Shown here: positions 59,786 through 64,000 of the stretch, piece by piece
Position numbering within the stretch: position 1 is the first letter of the stretch
Layout of the letters: the number at the start of each line of letters is the position of its first letter
Source of the DNA: Boswellia sacra
Lineage: Eukaryota > Streptophyta > Magnoliopsida > Sapindales > Burseraceae
Assembly: GCA_013180625.2 (NCBI GenBank)
Contig: SNVD02006878.1
Coordinates: 1 to 64,000, forward strand
DNA length: 64,000 bases
Direction: 5' to 3'
Translations under genes and position numbers: made by a program
Notes under the pieces: generated by a model
What the model saw: only the letters and a program-made list of their open reading frames with translations
What the model was told of the DNA's origin: nothing
The model's database searches: none

Positions 59786-59938
59786 GAGAGGAACTTCGGT
59801 GCATCCGCTGCACCATGCAGCATGCCGAGCTGGCCCAATGGGCAGCAACCAGCTCGGTTCCAGCAGCTGAGATGGCTGCTGCCCATTGGGCCAGCTCGAC
59901 ACGGTGCACGGTGCAGCGGATGCACCGAAGATTTAGCC
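59786..59938. mobile_element. 153-bp hairpin MITE, Mutator-like
   Basis: The flanks are a perfect 9-bp duplication, TTATCAATG (59777-59785 and 59939-59947). The interior folds into a nearly perfect hairpin with about 54-base arms: CTTCGGTGCATCCGCTGCAC on the left, its complement at the right, with CGAGCTGGCCCAATGGGCAG near the inner end. The loop is about 30 bases. Its GC content is far above the surroundings. A 9-bp duplication points to Mutator-like origin; I saw no transposase. Confidence 0.85.
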
Positions 59939-59989
59939 TTATCAATGAGCCCTTTGAGGTCACAATCACATTGTAGAGGAATGGGATTA

Positions 59990-61395
59990 TTTACACTCAA
60001 AAATATGTGCATACTAATATTTAAAAATAAATCTTATTTATTAGAATATCATTTAATAATTTATTTTACACGAATCATCATCTTTGATTTATCTTTATTT
60101 TAATAAAAACTCTGATTTCTTTTTATCAAAATTCGACAATAATATTATAGAGATAGATGATAATTTTTCTTTAAAAAAAATAATATTATAGAGATAGATC
60201 TATGATAATTTTTCTAAAAAAAAAAACTTTGTTCCTTTTCTTTTAATGATTGTCTTTTTATATCCTTAATGAAATCTTAATTAAGTTTGAAGAAGAGTAA
60301 AGGGTTGTTTGATTCAACCACTTAAGTCTAAACCTATATAGATTTAAGTGATTCAAAAAATTATTTTTGTTTGTTTTGATTTTTGATCTCTTAATTTCAG
60401 ACAATTTGGACTTAATTAAATTTCTATAAAACATCTGAATATCTAGAAATATCATAATTATCTTTCCTTACAAAATCAAAATAAATTATTATTTAGTATT
60501 TAATTAATTAATTTTTTCAACAAAACATATTTAATATAATATTTGAAAAGTATATATTTAACAAAAATTGGATCTGGATTTTTTGCTGCCAACCGATGAC
60601 CATGGCCGCCACCGGTCATCGTCCACTACCAATGATGTTGCACGTCTGGTAATATAATAGGTACCAAAATGATATTCATTTAAAGCTCTATTCGATCATG
60701 TAACTGTAATCGACGATTTGGTTATCTTTTTGCTGAAAAAGATAAAAATATTTTCAGCGGCTAGATAAATCTTAGCTTTTTACAGCCAAACACCTAGCTT
60801 ACGTCAAAAAATTCTTACCTAGTTTGGTAGATCTTTTTGTGACGATCAATTCGGTATATGTAATGTGATCGAACGCGCTATATATATGGTGGATGATAGG
60901 GGACGGCCGTAGCTCTCCGATGAGTTCTCCATTTCTCTAATTTTTTTAATTTTTTATTATTTTTTAGGTAAAATCAATAAATAGAAAATTAAAATTTGTT
61001 TACATAAATATATATGTATTTTGATTTTATTATAATGGATTGTCTATTTACTAATAGATTTCTATTTCTATAATAGGTAAGTTGATTATTATTTTTAATG
61101 CATAATAGATTTTTCATATTTTAATAAATATATATTTTTATGATAGGTAGGTTCATAATTTATCATTGAAATTTTGATTTAATTTTAAGATTGACACTAC
61201 AATAATATCAATATCTTTTATCTTCTATAATAAGGATAAAAATGTTATAATTAAGATAAATTACCTACTTGGCACTTACTTTCAGTTACGTGAAGAATTA
61301 AAAATAAACATACTACAAATGATATATATCTCGTTATTAAGTATTAAATTATATTAAGTCTTTTAAGTGATAAAGACAAACAGCCGATAAGACTG
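59990..61395. other. AT-rich spacer
   Basis: I see no gene. A short direct duplication of AATAATATTATAGAGATAGA occurs at about 60137 and 60178, and a small GC-rich island (60,585-60,640) contains an inverted CGATGACC...GGTCATCG pair. Nothing else can be named. Confidence 0.5.
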
Positions 61396-61398
61396 TAA

Positions 61399-62323
61399 GG
61401 GCCCGTTTGGCTGCCAGGACATAAGGGGGATTGGACAAGATTTTGGGACTAATAATTTTAGTCTTTTGTTTGGAGCCTTTTAAGGGATTGGGATTGGGAC
61501 TAATCTTAGTCCCAATAGTAGCAAATCTTTGGGACTAATAGTCCCATGGTGAACCATGGGATTACTTGTCCCAAGCTTGCACAAATAGTTTTTTTTATTT
61601 TATTAATCATTATTAATTGTATATATTATTATTAATTATATTATATAAGTTATAATATTAGTGAAATTAATATAATAAAATATTATATTATTAGACAAAT
61701 ATTAATATAATAATATATAAATAATTTAGAAATATTATAAACAATATATTATTAAATCTAATAAAATAATAAATAAAATAAATAATTCTTGATATAATAA
61801 AAAATAATAATAAATTTTATTATAATAAAATAAAGGATTATTAAGAAAATATAAATGTAAGAGTATAAAATATTGAAAAATACATATAAAATACATTATA
61901 ATATAGTTATAGTTAATAATTAATAATTTTTAATAATATAATGTTCAATTATATTTTAATCTAGAATTCATATTGAATGTTTAATTATAAAATTAATGCA
62001 TTAATAATATTAAATAACCAATAATATTAAATTTAAAATTAATATAATATTTTGAATTATTACTTTTAAAAAAATAAAGGTACTTAAATATTTTTAATCT
62101 GAATATTAAATTAATATTTATTCAAATTAAACTTGAATTAAAATAATTATTTTATATTTAGAAATTGATTTCTTAAAAATTTATTATATATTAATATAGT
62201 CCAGTCCTATATTACACCAAACATAAAACAGTACTATCTATAGTCTAGTCCAATCTAATCTAATCCTAATCTCAATCCCAATCTCAGTCCAGTCCAGTCT
62301 AATCCCGACTGCCAAACGGGCAG
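61399..62323. mobile_element. PIF/Harbinger-like (Tourist-type) non-autonomous element
   Basis: The left end is GGGCCCGTTTGGCTGCC and the right end, on the other strand, is CTGCCCGTTTGGCAGTC. TAA flanks both sides (61396-61398 and 62324-62326), as expected for the 3-bp target duplication of PIF/Harbinger. GGGACTAAT/TAGTCC repeats are frequent near the left end. The middle is very AT-rich and has no transposase. Confidence 0.7.
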
Positions 62324-62469
62324 TAAGAGAGCTGGTAAATTCTACTTTCCTTTACCCATCTATCGCTGATTTGCCAACAGACAATGCCAAACACGAGAGA
62401 GTCTTGGGTGCAGCGGATGTACCACCTCAACAAGCTGAGCTGTTACATCCACCCAACCAAGAGATAACA

Positions 62470-62738
62470 TGTGTAACATGACAAATCTTAAAACTCTCTC
62501 TCACTTTTTGTATAATTTACTCACCCAACAAAATTCCCGCTTCTACCGAAAGTGGTCCCGCGTTGCCCTTCTCTTCACCTCTTCTCTTCTCTCCCCTGTG
62601 GTCCCAGCATTCACTTTCTCTTTCCAGCTTTTCTCTTCTCTATACAGTGGTCCTGCTTTTCCCACCAAGTCTCTGTGCCATTCTCGTAACCATCTTGATG
62701 CCATTTTGCTGTTACTCCAAGCTATAACAGATTATTTA
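62470..62738 (+). other. Possible 5' UTR exon of the FAR1-related gene
   Basis: A pyrimidine-rich segment (TCTTCTCTTCTCTCCCCTG and similar) ends at a GTAAGT donor at 62739-62744. An acceptor TATTTTATTGTAG ends at 63278, just before the coding start. I infer a 5' UTR intron of 540 bases. The open frame inside this segment (62469-62750) is probably untranslated. Confidence 0.4.
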
Positions 62739-63304
62739 GTAAGTTTTTAGTGTAATTTATTTTTTTTTAATTTTATGGTTTGAAATACTGCTTTAGAATA
62801 TTCAATTTTTAAGATAAAACTTTTTAACTTTCTATGTATAGAATATTAATGATAGTAATTTAGTTATATACAACGCACTTGTAGTTAAATATATTAATTG
62901 TTTATTTGTTTAAGTTAGTGATTTAGTTATATAATGCTTAATGCACTAGTTTTTTTATATTAATTGTTCATTTATGGTGTTCTATAATTTAGGTAACAAT
63001 TAGACATTAAAGCTATTTAAAGTTGGATTTAAGAGTCACTTATTGGATATTAAAATATTGAAAACTAAAATATATATTAAGAAAAATGATTAAAAATAGT
63101 GTTTATTAAAGAAGCTGAATTGATATATATATTTTTGTATTTGATTTTGTTTTCATATATTCATATTCATTAATATGTCTCTTGGAGATTTAATGATAGC
63201 TCAACAACTTATTCATCATCCTAAATATTTAAAATTATATGAAATGATAAAGATGAAATTACTCTTATTTTATTGTAGGTTAATTTAAATAATGGATTGT
63301 CTAA

Positions 63305-64000
63305 ATGACAAAGAAAAAAATGTTCAAGAATGAAGATTGTGGTGAACTGAAATTGGGAATGGAGGTACATTCGGATGCTGAAGCTTATGAATTATGCAAT
63401 GCATATGCTTTAAGAAAAGGTTTTAGTATTCGTAAGGGGCAAATTCGAAGAGATGCATCCAATAATATTCGACAATGGGAATTTTTATGTTCAAAAGAAG
63501 GGTTTTATATAGATGGAAATGCTTATGAAACAAAGAAAGCAAATAAGTTAGAAACAAGAACAGGTTGCAAGACTGTAATTCGATTCACAGTGAATAATGG
63601 GGTATGGGTAATTTCTTTTATAAACTCTGAGCATAACTGTGAACTTGCTAAACCTGAAGAAAGACAATTTCTTAAATCAGGTCAAAAAATATCCAATGCT
63701 CAAGGTAGTGTTATAAATTCTATGGTTGATGCCGGTATAAGACCAACAAAATCATATTTTTATTTAGCAAATGAAGTTGGTGGTGCTGAAAATGTCGAGT
63801 TCACAAAAAAGGATATGAGAAACTACTTGCAAAAGAAACAAGAAGAAATGATTGAAGCGGGAGATGTGCAAAGTTTGCTCAATTATTTGAAACAAAAACA
63901 AGGTGAGGATCCTAGCTTTTTTAATACAATGCAAATAGATCAATATAATCGAATGACAAATTTCTTTTGGAAAGATTTAGATCAAAGTTGGATTATGATT
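63305..64000 (+). CDS. FAR1-related sequence (FRS) protein, N-terminal part
   Basis: An uninterrupted frame of 232 codons runs to the window edge. FRS proteins are transposase-derived nuclear regulators related to Mutator-type transposases; FAR1 and FHY3 act in phytochrome A signalling. The first about 110 residues form the FAR1 DNA-binding domain (GMEVHSDAEAYELCNAYA, LRKGFSIRKGQIRR, and TRTGCKTVIRFTV with SEHNCELA). Then come GQKISNAQGSVINSMVDAGI, EVGGAENVEFTKKDMRNYL and the linker before the MULE domain (FFNTMQIDQYNRMTNFFWKD). The MULE and SWIM domains lie beyond the window. The ATG at 63305 follows a seven-A run; another ATG at 63292 is out of frame (see findings). It could be a host FRS gene or a domesticated MULE copy. 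Confidence 0.85.
   Translation, partial: MTKKKMFKNEDCGELKLGMEVHSDAEAYELCNAYALRKGFSIRKGQIRRDASNNIRQWEFLCSKEGFYIDGNAYETKKANKLETRTGCKTVIRFTVNNGVWVISFINSEHNCELAKPEERQFLKSGQKISNAQGSVINSMVDAGIRPTKSYFYLANEVGGAENVEFTKKDMRNYLQKKQEEMIEAGDVQSLLNYLKQKQGEDPSFFNTMQIDQYNRMTNFFWKDLDQSWIMI

Noticed and set aside
59679..60103. Several open frames of 71-106 codons on both strands
   Set aside because: All run through the 153-bp hairpin MITE. The similar peptides on both strands are due to the palindrome.
62469..62750. 93-codon open frame upstream of the FAR1-related gene
   Set aside because: The peptide is Ser/Leu/Phe-rich because the DNA is pyrimidine-rich. It crosses a good GTAAGT donor and better fits a 5' UTR exon.

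Overview
The window is nuclear DNA of a eudicot plant. Its genes are split by GT-AG introns, have plant TATA boxes and plant families (acyl-activating enzyme, chitinase-like CTL1, LOG, flavonol synthase, FAR1-related), and sit far apart in AT-rich DNA packed with plant transposons. I could not assign a species. I see no tRNA or rRNA gene, CRISPR array, origin or bacterial signal.

Layout. 1-2,680: 5' half of an acyl-activating enzyme gene (minus). 2,680-10,800: AT-rich spacer with two tandem duplications and two hAT-like elements. 10,801-12,410: intact three-exon CTL1-type chitinase-like gene (minus). 12,766-18,170: truncated Ty1/copia element, then the 3' end of another LTR element. 18,178-18,501: last-exon fragment of a LOG cytokinin-activating gene, cut by an LTR. 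18,502-33,591: two Ty3/gypsy Tekay/Del-like elements, one complete but chimeric and one reversed and truncated. 33,600-41,250: CACTA right end, hAT-like elements and spacer. 41,260-44,020: decayed hAT element that contains a piece of a 3-hydroxybutyryl-CoA dehydrogenase gene and a younger MITE, which itself holds a TCGA-rich foldback. 44,471-55,182: full-length Sirevirus-type copia element with matching target duplication and an extra env-like ORF. 55,853-57,386: intact three-exon flavonol-synthase-like gene (plus), with a broken partial duplicate at about 59,165-59,700. 59,786-59,938: hairpin MITE. 61,399-62,323: Harbinger-like MITE. 63,305-64,000: start of a FAR1-related gene.

The host genes look like independent loci, not a pathway cluster: acyl-CoA formation, cell-wall assembly, cytokinin activation (dead fragment) and flavonoid oxidation. 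The richest material is the order of nested insertions. Several steps can be read directly: a MITE whose removal with one target copy restores the hAT transposase frame, an LTR pair whose flanks do not match, a duplicated gene whose last two exons were lost at a 4-bp microhomology, and polyproteins whose frames are broken mainly by C-to-T type stop codons. I found no new defence-like or enzymatic system. The most unusual structures are the hAT gene capture and a TCGA-rich foldback family found inside two unrelated DNA elements.
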